Assembly: GCA_910585095.1 (NCBI GenBank)
Contig: CAJUBU010000017.1
Location: 1-54,544 of the forward strand
Reading direction: 5' to 3'
Source: an uncultured Lachnospira sp.
GTDB lineage: Bacteria > Bacillota > Clostridia > Lachnospirales > Lachnospiraceae
DNA: 54,544 nucleotides
A program made the position numbers and the translations under genes. A model generated the notes under the pieces. That model had not been told where the DNA came from, did not search any database, and saw nothing but the letters and a program-made list of their open reading frames with translations. Of the stretch, positions 32,493-42,296 are shown in pieces (the first letter of the stretch is position 1; each line of letters starts with the position of its first letter).

Positions 32493-34229
32493 ATGGTTTC
32501 TTGGAAAGTTATTAAAAAAGTACTTGGAAGAATTAAGAAATATTGGTTTTTCCTTGCACTTTCTATTATTATGGCAATAATAACCGTTGCTTCTACATTG
32601 TATGTACCTATTCTTATCGGTAAGGCTATTGATTATATTATAGGCGTAAACAATGTTGATTTTGAGAATATTAAAAGTATCCTTTTTACAATTGGCGTAT
32701 TTATCGGAATAACAGCTTTATCTCAATGGATAATGAATATATGCAACAATAAAATAACATATCATGTTGTAAGGGATATTCGAGATGAAGCGATTGAGAA
32801 AATTCAACAGCTTCCATTAAAATATATTGATGGACATTCATATGGCGAGGTTGTCAGCCGTGTTATTGCTGATGTAGACCAATTTGCTGATGGTCTTTTA
32901 ATGGGATTTACACAGTTTTTTATTGGTGTAATGACAATTATAGGTACATTAGGATTTATGCTGATGATAAATTTTAAAATTACATTAGTTGTTGTATTGG
33001 TTACGCCAGTGTCTTTTTTTGTGGCAAGTTTTATTGCAAAAAAAACCTATATGATGTTTAAATTGCAGTCTGAGACAAGAGGAGAACAAACGGCATTTAT
33101 TGATGAAATTATTGGCGGTCAAAAAGTTGTAAAAGCTTACAACCATGAGGAGACGTCAATACATCAATTTGATGAGATTAATGAAAAGCTGCAAAAATAT
33201 TCGCTGCGGGCAATCTTTTTTTCATCACTTACAAATCCTTCTACACGATTTGTCAATAGCTTAGTTTATGCGGGTGTTGCAGTAACAGGAGCCATATCGG
33301 CTATTTATGGAGGCATTACAGTTGGGCAATTGTCTAGTTTTTTAAGTTATGCAAACCAGTATACCAAACCGTTTAATGAAATATCAGGCGTTGTGACAGA
33401 GTTACAAAATGCGTTGGCATGTGCATCCAGAGTATTTGAATTAATAGAAGAAAGTCCAGAAGTGCCAGATAAGCCAAGTGCAAAAAGAACAATTCAAGTT
33501 GATGGAACAGTTGATTTGGATAATGTATTTTTTTCTTATGTTTCAGATAAAAAATTGATTGAAAATTTTAATCTTCATGTAAAAAAAGGACAAAAAGTTG
33601 CTATTGTTGGACCAACTGGCTGTGGAAAAACGACAATTATTAATCTTCTTATGCGATTTTATGATGTCGATAGCGGAAAAATCAGCGTTTCAGGAATCAA
33701 TATAAAAGATATGACTAGAAACGCATTAAGAAGCGGATATGGCATGGTACTTCAAGAAACATGGCTTAAATCAGGTACGATTCGTGATAATATTGTAATG
33801 GGAAAACCAGATGCGACCGATGAGGAAGTCATTGCGGCAGCAAAGGCAGCACATTCGCACAGTTTCATAAAAAGATTATCCAATGGGTATAATACTGTTA
33901 TAGGAGAAGATGGAGGCGGATTGTCGCAGGGACAAAAACAGCTTTTGTGTATTACAAGAGTAATGTTGTGCCATCCATCTATGCTGATATTAGATGAGGC
34001 AACATCTTCTATTGATACACGTACAGAAGTAAAAATTCAAAAAGCATTTGACAAATTAATGGAAGGAAGAACAAGCTTTATTGTCGCTCATCGATTGTCA
34101 ACCATTCAATCGGCAGACATCATTCTTGTTATGAAAGACGGACATGTTATAGAACAGGGAAGTCACAAAGAATTGCTTGCAAAAGGTGGATTTTATAAAA
34201 ATCTTTATGAAAGCCAATTTGCTAAATAA
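32493..34229 (+). CDS. ABC exporter half-transporter (subunit 2 of a heterodimer)
   Basis: 578 residues with the same plan: membrane domain about 1-320 and ATPase with Walker A GPTGCGKTT, signature LSQGQKQLL and Walker B MLILDEATSSIDT with the catalytic Glu. It starts at ATG 32493, one base after the stop of subunit 1, with AAGGAGGAAAAATA overlapping that gene's end, so translation is coupled. The preceding 29 codons of open frame lie inside subunit 1. Confidence 0.95.
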   Translation: MVSWKVIKKVLGRIKKYWFFLALSIIMAIITVASTLYVPILIGKAIDYIIGVNNVDFENIKSILFTIGVFIGITALSQWIMNICNNKITYHVVRDIRDEAIEKIQQLPLKYIDGHSYGEVVSRVIADVDQFADGLLMGFTQFFIGVMTIIGTLGFMLMINFKITLVVVLVTPVSFFVASFIAKKTYMMFKLQSETRGEQTAFIDEIIGGQKVVKAYNHEETSIHQFDEINEKLQKYSLRAIFFSSLTNPSTRFVNSLVYAGVAVTGAISAIYGGITVGQLSSFLSYANQYTKPFNEISGVVTELQNALACASRVFELIEESPEVPDKPSAKRTIQVDGTVDLDNVFFSYVSDKKLIENFNLHVKKGQKVAIVGPTGCGKTTIINLLMRFYDVDSGKISVSGINIKDMTRNALRSGYGMVLQETWLKSGTIRDNIVMGKPDATDEEVIAAAKAAHSHSFIKRLSNGYNTVIGEDGGGLSQGQKQLLCITRVMLCHPSMLILDEATSSIDTRTEVKIQKAFDKLMEGRTSFIVAHRLSTIQSADIILVMKDGHVIEQGSHKELLAKGGFYKNLYESQFAK

Positions 34230-34262
34230 AAAATAATATAAAAATAGGAAGGGGTTATTATT

Positions 34263-34460
34263 ATGACTTTTATTAACAAAGACAAGGTTCTTAATGGTGT
34301 AGGAAAGGCTGTTGATGTAACCAATAATGTAGCAGACAAGACACAGGAGTATATCAAAAAAAATGAGCTTGATAAAAAAGCAAAAAATATGGCTAATGGG
34401 TTTGGCGAGGGTATCAAATCCGTTGGAAAAGAAATAGAGGGATTTTTTCATAAACAGTGA
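34263..34460 (+). CDS. Small hypothetical protein
   Basis: 65 residues, MTFINKDKVLNGVGKAVDVT, then NNVADKTQEYIKKNELDKKA, KNMANGFGEGIKSVGKEIEG, FFHKQ. Amphipathic, Lys-rich helices; no membrane segment. Ribosome site AGGAAGGGG precedes the ATG. It follows the exporter genes by 33 bp. I cannot name a function. Confidence 0.7.
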   Translation: MTFINKDKVLNGVGKAVDVTNNVADKTQEYIKKNELDKKAKNMANGFGEGIKSVGKEIEGFFHKQ

Positions 34461-34499
34461 AAAAACGCAAATTAATTCATAAGGTGCAATTATTATTGT

Positions 34500-34527
34500 T
34501 TGACAATAATATAAAATTTAGTATTAT
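34500..34527 (+). promoter_or_regulatory. Promoter of the aminopeptidase gene
   Basis: TTGACA (34500-34505), a 16-base spacer and TATTAT (34522-34527), 65 bases before the start at 34592. Confidence 0.7.
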
Positions 34528-34535
34528 ATAAGTAT

Positions 34536-34561
34536 AGGGGCTGTCATTGGCAACCCCTTTT
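34536..34561 (+). terminator. Hairpin at the exporter/aminopeptidase junction
   Basis: AGGGG-CTG-N5-GGCAA-CCCC followed by four T. It overlaps the transcript start expected from the promoter at 34500, so it most likely ends the upstream operon. Confidence 0.55.
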
Positions 34562-34591
34562 GTTCAATTGGTGTATCATAGGAGTGAATTT

Positions 34592-36454
34592 ATGAGTATT
34601 TATGATGAAAGAATAAATCAATTAAGAGCTTTAATGAAAGATAAGAATATTGATGCGTATATTGTATGTACACAAGATTTTCACAGTTCGGAATATGTAG
34701 GTGATTATTTTAAAGAAAGAGAATATCTTTCAGGATTTACAGGTTCTGCTGGTACATTAGTTATTACATATAATGAAGTTGCTTTGTGGACGGATGGAAG
34801 GTATTATTTACAGGCAGAAGAACAGTTGTCAGTTAGTGATATAAAACTTATGAAAATGGGTCAAAAAAATGTTGATACCATTGAGGAATATTTGACAAAA
34901 AATTTTAATGACATAATCAAAAAGTCAAATACAGTTGATAGCTCTTATAATAATTTAAAAGAACCACATAATAAGCTGAATAAATTTACAATTGGGTTTG
35001 ATGGTCGAACAGTTAATAATCATTTTGCAGAGCATTTAAAAAGTAAGATAAAATTAAATATATCCATATATGCAGATGAAGATTTAGTTGAAGCGGTGTG
35101 GAAAAATAGACCTTTATTGTCTGCAAAACCTGTATGGGAGCTTGATTTTGGGTATACAGGACGCACAAGGGAGGAAAAGTTAGAAGCATTAAGAGCAGAG
35201 ATGAAAAAAACAGATAGTGATATATGCGTTTTAACGTCGCTTGATGATATTGCATGGCTTTTAAATCTTAGAGGAACGGATGTAGAATATAATCCTGTAT
35301 TTTTATCTTATATGATAATAGGCATGAATGATGCTGTGTTATATGCAAATGAGTCTATTTTTTCTGATGAAATAAAGGAAAAATTAGAATTAGTACAGAT
35401 TACGATAAAGCCTTATAATGATATATATATTGATATTACAAAGATAGATTCTAATAAAAATATTTTGGCTGATTATAACAAAATAAATTATCGCCTTATT
35501 CATTTGATTCCTTCTAAATGTAAAATACAAAATATTCAAAATCCAATTGTGCGAATGAAAGCGGTAAAAAATAGTATAGAATGTGACAATATACGAAAAG
35601 CTCATTTAAAAGATGGCATTGCTGTTACAAAGTTTATGTATTGGCTGAAAAAAAATATTGGCAAGATAGAAATTACAGAAATAAGTGCAGCAAAAAAATT
35701 AGAAGAACTAAGAGCAAATCAAGAGGGATATATAGGGGCAAGTTTTGCACCGATAATGGCGTATGGCAGACATGGAGCAATTGTACATTACTGTGCTACG
35801 CAGGAAAGCAATGTAAAACTTGAAAAAAAAGGATTTTTATTATCCGATACAGGAGGACATTATCTTGAGGGAACAACAGATATAACTAGAACATATGTGC
35901 TTGGAAAGCTTGAAAGTGAAGAAAAAACAGCATTTACTTTAGTGCTTCGAGGAAATTTAAACTTAGCATCAGCAAGATTTAAATATGGAGTTACAGGAGT
36001 TCATTTAGATATTTTAGCAAGACAGCCATTGTGGGAAAATGGACTTGATTATAATCATGGGACAGGGCATGGTGTAGGATATATTTTAAATGTCCATGAG
36101 GGACCAAATAGTATAGGATGGCAAATAAAATCAGATAAGATAAACGATATAATATTAGAGGAAGGAATGGTAACTTCTAATGAACCTGGATTTTATTTGA
36201 CGAATGAGTTTGGTATACGTCATGAAAATTTGATATTATGTAAAATGTTATGTGAGACAGAATATGGAAAATTTATGGGGTTTGAGACATTGACATTAGT
36301 ACCATTTGATTTGGAAGGTATTGATAAAACACTTTTATCGGATAGAGAAATTGATTGGTTAAATGAATATCATCAGTATGTATATAAAATGTTATCTCCT
36401 TATTTTGAAGGAGATGAATTAAAATGGCTTCAAATGGCAACGAAAATGATTTAG
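34592..36454 (+). CDS. Xaa-Pro aminopeptidase (M24 family)
   Basis: 620 residues: two creatinase-like N-terminal domains (about 1-320) and a C-terminal pita-bread metallopeptidase. Metal ligands are seen as Asp in LSDTGGHYLEGTTDITR, His in HGTGHGVGYILNVHEGP, Glu in SNEPGFY and Glu in GIRHENLIL. The long form (about 600 residues) is the type found in many Firmicutes and in eukaryotic prolyl peptidases. It removes an N-terminal residue before proline. ATG 34592 is chosen for its GGAGTGAATTT; earlier in-frame ATGs lie in the terminator. Confidence 0.93.
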   Translation: MSIYDERINQLRALMKDKNIDAYIVCTQDFHSSEYVGDYFKEREYLSGFTGSAGTLVITYNEVALWTDGRYYLQAEEQLSVSDIKLMKMGQKNVDTIEEYLTKNFNDIIKKSNTVDSSYNNLKEPHNKLNKFTIGFDGRTVNNHFAEHLKSKIKLNISIYADEDLVEAVWKNRPLLSAKPVWELDFGYTGRTREEKLEALRAEMKKTDSDICVLTSLDDIAWLLNLRGTDVEYNPVFLSYMIIGMNDAVLYANESIFSDEIKEKLELVQITIKPYNDIYIDITKIDSNKNILADYNKINYRLIHLIPSKCKIQNIQNPIVRMKAVKNSIECDNIRKAHLKDGIAVTKFMYWLKKNIGKIEITEISAAKKLEELRANQEGYIGASFAPIMAYGRHGAIVHYCATQESNVKLEKKGFLLSDTGGHYLEGTTDITRTYVLGKLESEEKTAFTLVLRGNLNLASARFKYGVTGVHLDILARQPLWENGLDYNHGTGHGVGYILNVHEGPNSIGWQIKSDKINDIILEEGMVTSNEPGFYLTNEFGIRHENLILCKMLCETEYGKFMGFETLTLVPFDLEGIDKTLLSDREIDWLNEYHQYVYKMLSPYFEGDELKWLQMATKMI

Positions 36455-36520
36455 ACAGTGACATTTTTTGGTAATAGTGCTATAATTTTTTTGTATTTTG
36501 TATAAGGTGGTGTTATTGAT

Positions 36521-37057
36521 ATGAGAAAAGACAGAAAAAGTATCAATATCATGATGATTATTGTTGTATTAGTATCAATCATTGGTATTGGCGCAAATAT
36601 TTTTCTTATACACAATGATAAAGAAAACATAGGAAATACAGTTGTTTTGTCCAACGGGACACAAGATGAGCAATATGCTGTTGGTGAACAAAAAAATACT
36701 ATTCCAGCAATGAATGATGTGACACCAGAAGCTTCTATAACAGAAGATAATACACAGACAGAAATACAAGATAGTGAAGAACAAAACACAACAGAACAAA
36801 ATAGTGAAGAGCAAAATACAGTAGAACAAGATACAACAGAGCAGCATACAATAGATGATGTATCAGATGGAACATACTATATTGACGGGGCATCATCAGT
36901 CAATATTAGAAGTGCTGCCTATAATCAATCTAAAGTAGTGGGGTGGCTGGAAAAAGGAACAGAAGTTGAGATGATTAGAGAGGGAAAATATTACTCTTAT
37001 ATCAAACATGGTAATATGGAAGGATATGTTTATAATGAATATATCAGTCAGAAATGA
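36521..37057 (+). CDS. Membrane-anchored SH3 domain protein
   Basis: 178 residues: short cytoplasmic Lys/Arg start, one membrane helix (IMMIIVVLVSIIGIGANIF), a long acidic Thr/Glu/Gln-rich linker with TEQNSEEQNT-like repeats (about 60-120), then a bacterial SH3 (SH3b) domain (SSVNIRSAAYNQSKVVGWLE and SYIKHGNMEGYVYNEYI). SH3b domains bind peptidoglycan or target envelope enzymes. AAGGTGGTG precedes the ATG. Confidence 0.85.
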   Translation: MRKDRKSINIMMIIVVLVSIIGIGANIFLIHNDKENIGNTVVLSNGTQDEQYAVGEQKNTIPAMNDVTPEASITEDNTQTEIQDSEEQNTTEQNSEEQNTVEQDTTEQHTIDDVSDGTYYIDGASSVNIRSAAYNQSKVVGWLEKGTEVEMIREGKYYSYIKHGNMEGYVYNEYISQK

Positions 37058-37073
37058 GGTAAAAAACTAAGAT

Positions 37074-37427
37074 ATGAAAGAATCTTATAGAAGCAAATTT
37101 ACCATAATCGATTACATATTAGCAGGTTTATCCATGTCATGTTTTATTATAGCCGTGATATTTGTCAGTGTAGGCATGACATATGGAGCAATTGCAGCTT
37201 TGGGTATTTTTGGTATCTTATTATTATTACTATTAAGAAGGCAAATTTTAAAGCCAGAGCCTCTTCCAGAGGATTCTGAAGAATATAAAGCATTGCAGAT
37301 TAAGTATCAAAAAGAAAAGAAGGTATCTAGTGTAAAGATAGATATTCTCAATGCAAAAGTAGAAGAGGGAGCGAGAGAACGTAAACTTTTAGAAAAAATG
37401 ATAAATGAAAAAAATATTGAGAATTAA
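37074..37427 (+). CDS. Small two-helix membrane protein
   Basis: 117 residues: two close membrane helices (about 10-50, ILAGLSMSCFIIAVIFVSVG and AIAALGIFGILLLLLL), then RRQ and a cytoplasmic charged coiled-coil-like tail (KPEPLPEDSEEYKALQIKYQ, ILNAKVEEGARERKLLEKMI). Function not recognised. It is 16 bp after the SH3 gene and 8 bp before the SGNH gene, in a likely operon. Confidence 0.75.
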   Translation: MKESYRSKFTIIDYILAGLSMSCFIIAVIFVSVGMTYGAIAALGIFGILLLLLLRRQILKPEPLPEDSEEYKALQIKYQKEKKVSSVKIDILNAKVEEGARERKLLEKMINEKNIEN

Positions 37428-37435
37428 TATTTAAA

Positions 37436-38431
37436 ATGATGGACAAGATGAGAAATAATAATGACAATCGTTATATAGTACTATATAGAAAAACAATACT
37501 AACAATACTTATAGGAATGTTATTGCTTTGTATTGTTTTTTTAGTGGTTAATATAAGTAAAAAATATATTATTAGAAATGAATCAACATATGATAATTGG
37601 AATGAATTTTTGGAAGATGATGTATTTGGTGAGGAAATTGCATTAGAATTATCATCAAGAAGTATAACAAATGAGAATATTCCTTATGATGGTCAATATA
37701 GGGAAATTTCCTGTTGGGGAGATAGTATGACATATGGAACAGGAAGTGATATTGCTTTTATCAATGTAGATGGTCAAATAAAAGATATCAGCTATTGTGA
37801 TTATCCTTCTATTTTGGAGGAATTAACAGGAATCAACACATATAATTTTGGGGTGCCTGGTGCAACTTCACAGGAAATTGCAATTATGCAGGGTGGCTTG
37901 AAATGGTATGAATGTGATATTGATTTAGAAGAAGCCAATATTGATGTAGATATTATGCAGGAAGCTATTTATCATAAAGATGATATTCTTATCCTTGAGA
38001 TAGGCAGCAATGGCGGATGGGACAATGATTATGAAAGTCTTATACAACAATATGATGCGATAATTAAAAGCTGTAATTGTTCTTATTATATTATTATTGG
38101 CGATACAGACAATCCAGGTTCTTCATTGGGGGACTTAAATCAGACAAGCATAAATGATGATGGCTATTATGTAGGAATGAAAGAGACAACATGGGAAGCG
38201 GCACTGCATAAGGCTTATGGAGAGCATTTTCTTAATATGCGTACATACCTTATAAAAAATGGATTAAAAGATGTTGGATTAGAGGCAACTTTACAAGATA
38301 GAAAAGATGCAAAAAGAGGTTTTATCTCAGAACAGCTTAAATCCGATTGGACGCATTTTAATGCTTATGGATATTATTCAAAAGCTTTAGCAGTGTACAA
38401 AAAAGGAGTTGAATTAGGATATTGGGAGTAA
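37436..38431 (+). CDS. SGNH/GDSL-family hydrolase, membrane anchored
   Basis: 331 residues. An N-terminal membrane helix (about 20-42, TILTILIGMLLLCIVFLVVN) and an extracytoplasmic SGNH domain: block I WGDSMTYGTGS with catalytic Ser, block II NFGVPGATS, block III EIGSNGGWDN, and block V DWTHFNAYGYYSKA with the Asp/His pair. Family members are esterases or acyltransferases, often acting on polysaccharide or peptidoglycan modifications. The start is uncertain (ATG 37436, 37439 or 37448), with no clear ribosome site, suggesting coupling to the gene before. Confidence 0.85.
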   Translation: MMDKMRNNNDNRYIVLYRKTILTILIGMLLLCIVFLVVNISKKYIIRNESTYDNWNEFLEDDVFGEEIALELSSRSITNENIPYDGQYREISCWGDSMTYGTGSDIAFINVDGQIKDISYCDYPSILEELTGINTYNFGVPGATSQEIAIMQGGLKWYECDIDLEEANIDVDIMQEAIYHKDDILILEIGSNGGWDNDYESLIQQYDAIIKSCNCSYYIIIGDTDNPGSSLGDLNQTSINDDGYYVGMKETTWEAALHKAYGEHFLNMRTYLIKNGLKDVGLEATLQDRKDAKRGFISEQLKSDWTHFNAYGYYSKALAVYKKGVELGYWE

Positions 38432-38443
38432 AGGAATTTTTTA

Positions 38444-39403
38444 ATGATAAAAAGTAAAGTGAAATGGTTATGTGGTATAATTATTATTACAATGATATAT
38501 GCAGTAGGTTGTTCTAATAATTATCAGGATTCATATACTAATACAGATAATAATATACAAATATATTCATTTAAAGATGATTTAGATAGAGAAATTACAG
38601 TTACAAGTCATGATAGGGTTGCAACATTAATTGGCAGTTTTGCAGATGTATGGATGTTGTCAGGCGGCAAGGTTACAGCTACAGCGGCAGATACATGGGA
38701 CAGTTTTGATTTAAATTTAGATGATAGTGTAATTAATTTAGGTAGTTTACAAAAGCCAAATGCAGAATTGATTATTGCCGCACAGCCTGATTTTGTTATT
38801 GCAAGTTCTAATATTGAGGCACATGTGGAATTAGAGCCTATACTTGCTCAAGCTGGTATTACAGTAGCTTATTTTTGTGTTAATCAATTTGAAGATTATC
38901 TGCATATGTTGGATATATGTACCAATATAACACAAAGAAAAGACCTTTATCAAAAAAATGGCGTGGAAGTAGAGAGTCATATTCAAGATGTTTTAAAAAG
39001 GGTTGATGGAAGTTCACCCAAAATATTATTTTTAAGGGCTTCTACTTCAGGTATTAAAGTAAAGGGAAGCAATGGGACTGTTGGCGGCGAAATTCTTAAA
39101 AATTTAGGAAGTGTCAATATAGCAGACAGTGATAAAAGTATGTTAGACACCCTCAGTTTAGAGAATATTATTGTAGCTAATCCAGATTATATTTTTTTGA
39201 CATATCAAGGAAGTGATATAGAAAAAATTAAAAGTAATGTAGAAAAGAATCTTACCAGCAATCCAGCTTGGAGTTCTCTTAAGGCAGTTCAGAATGGACA
39301 ATATTATATTTTAGATAAAAGTCTTTATAATCAAAAGCCAAATGCTAAATGGGGTGAAGCGTATGAAAAATTAGCAGATATATTATATCCAGCTAAATTG
39401 TAA
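38444..39403 (+). CDS. ABC transporter substrate-binding lipoprotein (iron-chelate/cobalamin type)
   Basis: 319 residues. Lipobox AVGC (about residues 21-24) follows a signal helix. The mature protein has the periplasmic-binding helical-backbone fold: DDLDREITVTSHDRVATLIG, AELIIAAQPDFVIASSNIEA, IIVANPDYIFLTYQG. This is the FecB/BtuF class that binds siderophores, heme or cobalamin. Its permease and ATPase are not adjacent; a matching pair occurs at 53338-54544. Confidence 0.88.
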   Translation: MIKSKVKWLCGIIIITMIYAVGCSNNYQDSYTNTDNNIQIYSFKDDLDREITVTSHDRVATLIGSFADVWMLSGGKVTATAADTWDSFDLNLDDSVINLGSLQKPNAELIIAAQPDFVIASSNIEAHVELEPILAQAGITVAYFCVNQFEDYLHMLDICTNITQRKDLYQKNGVEVESHIQDVLKRVDGSSPKILFLRASTSGIKVKGSNGTVGGEILKNLGSVNIADSDKSMLDTLSLENIIVANPDYIFLTYQGSDIEKIKSNVEKNLTSNPAWSSLKAVQNGQYYILDKSLYNQKPNAKWGEAYEKLADILYPAKL

Positions 39404-39505
39404 TGGATTAGTTTTACTATTTACAAAAAACTACCGCATAAACTATGTAATAAAGTCTGAAAATGATAATTATTTAAGGTATTTTGGTTATAAACAGGAG
39501 GTTTA

Positions 39506-40066
39506 ATGAAATATTTTCCATTTTTTATAGATATTGAAAATAAGTCAGGTCTTATTGTTGGCGGAGGAGAAGTTGCAGCCGAGAAAGTTTTTAGGCTGCA
39601 ACCATTTCATTCCAATATAACGGTTATTGCACCTGTTATTTTAGATAAACTGTTACATAATAAAGATATTCAATGTATTAAACGAGAATTTAAAGAGGAT
39701 GATATTGATAATAAAGTTTATGTGATTGCTGCTACAAATGATAAAAAGCTTAATCAGCATATTTCCGATTTATGTAAAAAGCAAGGTATTCTTGTCAATG
39801 TTGTTGATGATATTAATCAATGTGGTTTTATTTTTCCTTCATTAGTAACTTCTGGCAGTATGTGCATTGGTATTTCTACAGGAGGCGCCAGTCCAAGTAT
39901 TGCTTCTATATATAGAAAGAAAATACAAAAAGAAGTCCCTGAAAATATGGAAGAAATTTTGTTGAATCTTTCCAAATGTAGAAAATGGGCAAAAGAAAAT
40001 ATCCATAATGACAATGAACGAAAATGTTATCTTAAAGAGCAGGCAGAACGTTTACTTGATATATAA
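39506..40066 (+). CDS. Precorrin-2 dehydrogenase / sirohydrochlorin ferrochelatase-type protein
   Basis: 186 residues. Rossmann start MKYFPFFIDIENKSGLIVGG with GGGEVAAEKV, then VIAATNDKKLNQHISDLCKK and NVVDDINQCGFIFPSLVTSG, the Met8/CysG-N signature. It oxidises precorrin-2 to sirohydrochlorin and may insert metal, for siroheme or cobalamin. Shorter than Met8 (about 220-270), so a C-terminal domain may be reduced. It overlaps the convergent response-regulator gene by 15 bp. Confidence 0.9.
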   Translation: MKYFPFFIDIENKSGLIVGGGEVAAEKVFRLQPFHSNITVIAPVILDKLLHNKDIQCIKREFKEDDIDNKVYVIAATNDKKLNQHISDLCKKQGILVNVVDDINQCGFIFPSLVTSGSMCIGISTGGASPSIASIYRKKIQKEVPENMEEILLNLSKCRKWAKENIHNDNERKCYLKEQAERLLDI

Positions 40067-40687
40067 ATTTTTATAATAAAAACATGCTAGTTGTGTTCGG
40101 TCTCGAAGCTCCAATTTTTCTAAGATGGCGCTTATATAATTTCTAATAGTTCCCTCGCTTAAAAATAGTAAATTGGCAATCTCTTTATTATTTTTTCCAT
40201 CAGCTATAAGACGAATAATATCAATTTCCTTTTCTGTTATACCAAATGTATCAATATTTTTTTGTATGGAAGCATTGGTATTAAGTAGTGAAGGGATTTT
40301 TTCCATAACCGCATCTCCAAATACATTTTGTCCGTTATAGACTGCAATAATTGCCGATGCAATACTTTCAAAGGCTTGTTTAAGAATATAACCCTTTGCA
40401 CCAATTTTAAGCGCACGAATAATATATTCATCATCTGAAAAAGTAGTAAGCAACAGTATTTTAGCATCAGGGTGAGCTTTTAATATCATTTCGCCAGCTT
40501 CTAATCCAGAACATTTTTCCATTCGTATATCCATTAACAGAACATCTGGTTTATGGGTTTCATAAAGTGAAACGGCTTCTAATCCATCATTACCCATAGC
40601 AATAACTTCAATTTCTGGTTCAATTTCAAGAATGGTTTTTAAAGACAGTGCTGCAAGTTTATCGTCATCTATAATAATTATTTTCAT
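40052..40687 (-). CDS. NarL/LuxR-family response regulator
   Basis: 211 residues. The receiver domain has acidic IIDDDK, phospho-Asp in DVLLMDIRM and the Lys in AKGYILKQ; the C-terminal LuxR helix-turn-helix has TEKEIDIIRLIADGKNNKEI then LFLSEGTIRNYISAILEKL. It pairs with the histidine kinase at 40831 (143 bp upstream on the same strand). The divergent ABC transporter genes at 42297 are the likely target, by analogy with kinase-regulator-transporter modules. Confidence 0.94.
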   Translation of the reverse strand: MKIIIIDDDKLAALSLKTILEIEPEIEVIAMGNDGLEAVSLYETHKPDVLLMDIRMEKCSGLEAGEMILKAHPDAKILLLTTFSDDEYIIRALKIGAKGYILKQAFESIASAIIAVYNGQNVFGDAVMEKIPSLLNTNASIQKNIDTFGITEKEIDIIRLIADGKNNKEIANLLFLSEGTIRNYISAILEKLELRDRTQLACFYYKNLYIK

Positions 40688-40830
40688 TGATTTGACTTAG
40701 ACGCAAAAATCTACTTTCTTTAATATAGTAGAAAAAGTGTCATTCCTTTCTGTAAAAAATCTATTTTTTGTAAGCTGGTTTATTTTATATAGAAATTCAA
40801 TTCATCAACAAGTTTATAATACCCTTTTTT

Positions 40831-41970
40831 TTATTTAACAATAGATACAAATATGGAAAAACCATTATTTTGTGATATTTTGATTGTGCCATTAAGAGAA
40901 TGCACGCGATTTGTTATATTGTCAAGTCCCATTCCCTGATTAAAATTGTGTTGGTGATAAATTGTGCCATTATCTTTTATAAATAGTTGATAAAATCCGG
41001 GATGTTCACGAAGAATAATTTGCATATCTGAAGCATTACTATGTTTTAATGTGTTGGTGACGGCTTCTTTGACAATTGCTATAAAGCAATATTTAATATC
41101 TTTGGGAGTTTGTTTGCCCATATCAAAATCTATTTTTATATTAAGTTTTTGAATATTTTTGATAATATCATCAATTGCCGTTTTAAGGTCAATCGCATCA
41201 TCGTGTATATTATGAATACTTTGACGAATATCATACATAGCTGTATCAAGCGTATCATGCAATTGCTGGAGCGGTTGTTTTAAATAGTCTTCTTTATTAA
41301 TTGCTTTTACTGCACCTACTTGCAATATAGAACGTGTAAGCAAATGTCCTACATTGTCATGTATTTCTCTTGCAATTCGATTGCGCTCCTTTAAGGTTGC
41401 CATATAAATGGCAGCATCTTGACTTTCTTGAAGTATACGATAGTTTTCTGCTTTTAATAAATCTTGTTCTTTTGTATTATCCGTAAATTTTATATATTTA
41501 TTGTAAATATTAATATAACTATTATTGATATAGGCTATATATCCTCCAAGAATCATTAGTATTGTTAAAATAAAAAAATCATTTGTAGAACAGGTTGTTA
41601 TATATACTATATACCTTATCAATAAAATATAGGCACTAATTTTAAAGCTTTTGTAAATTTTACCACAAGTCAATGGCGTGGTTGCTATGATATCATAAAC
41701 AATTGTTGGCAGATAGTATACAAATATAGGTATAAAAAATGAAGTGATAATATATATCATAAATAATATTTCTAAAATATAGTTGATTATAGAATAAGAT
41801 AAAATATTTGTTAAGCTTTTAGGAGGATAACTATACATTAAAACAAAAGCAAAACTTAATATAAAATTAAAAAGTAATACAGCAATCAGTGTTATATTGA
41901 CGCCCATATTAATGACAGATAAATAAACACAAAGGATATATATAATAAATTTACCTATAAAATGTTTCAT
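40831..41970 (-). CDS. HisKA_3 sensor histidine kinase
   Basis: 379 residues: about five or six membrane helices (1-165) with almost no extracytoplasmic loop, then dimerisation/phosphoacceptor EIHDNVGHLLTRSILQVGAV with the His, and HATPase motifs KEAVTNTLKHSNAS (N box) and GMGLDNITNRVHSLNG (G box). This is the intramembrane-sensing type that partners NarL-type regulators, as at 40052. The signal is unknown. Confidence 0.93.
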   Translation of the reverse strand: MKHFIGKFIIYILCVYLSVINMGVNITLIAVLLFNFILSFAFVLMYSYPPKSLTNILSYSIINYILEILFMIYIITSFFIPIFVYYLPTIVYDIIATTPLTCGKIYKSFKISAYILLIRYIVYITTCSTNDFFILTILMILGGYIAYINNSYINIYNKYIKFTDNTKEQDLLKAENYRILQESQDAAIYMATLKERNRIAREIHDNVGHLLTRSILQVGAVKAINKEDYLKQPLQQLHDTLDTAMYDIRQSIHNIHDDAIDLKTAIDDIIKNIQKLNIKIDFDMGKQTPKDIKYCFIAIVKEAVTNTLKHSNASDMQIILREHPGFYQLFIKDNGTIYHQHNFNQGMGLDNITNRVHSLNGTIKISQNNGFSIFVSIVK

Positions 41971-42296
41971 ATGTTATTCCTTATTTCTGTAAAGATTAGT
42001 GTGAAAAAAATAGAAATCGCTTCCACGAATTTCCGCTTTGACTAGTATACTACATTATCACAAAGCTGACATAAAAAAATATAAAAAGTGATATTTGTCA
42101 TATTTAAAACTGACGTTTAACACTATAAATAATATTTATAAAAAGTTATTATAAATAAAACATTAGAGGTATCGAAGAAATTGGAATGCCTTGATAAATT
42201 GTTATCTGTTTGTATCAAAGTATTATAAATAGGTTTGATATGGCAATATTCATATAAATTGCAATATTATACTTGAAAATGGAGGAGTGTATAAGT
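41971..42296. other. Divergent intergenic region with a shortened repeat copy
   Basis: The first 30 bases are the kinase leader. At 41997-42040, TTAGTGTGAAAAA, AATAGAAATCGC and GAATTTCCGCTTT line up in order with the structured repeat at 1422 and 26381, with everything between deleted; this is copy C. The rest is AT-rich and must hold promoters for both sides; no firm consensus was chosen. Confidence 0.45.
41997..42040 (+). repeat. Shortened copy C of the structured repeat
   Basis: It keeps only the ends (TTAGTGTGAAAA, TTTCCGCTTT) and the central AATAGAAATCGC of the 154-bp repeat at 1422, about 44 bp in all. Homology is suggestive, not certain. Confidence 0.45.
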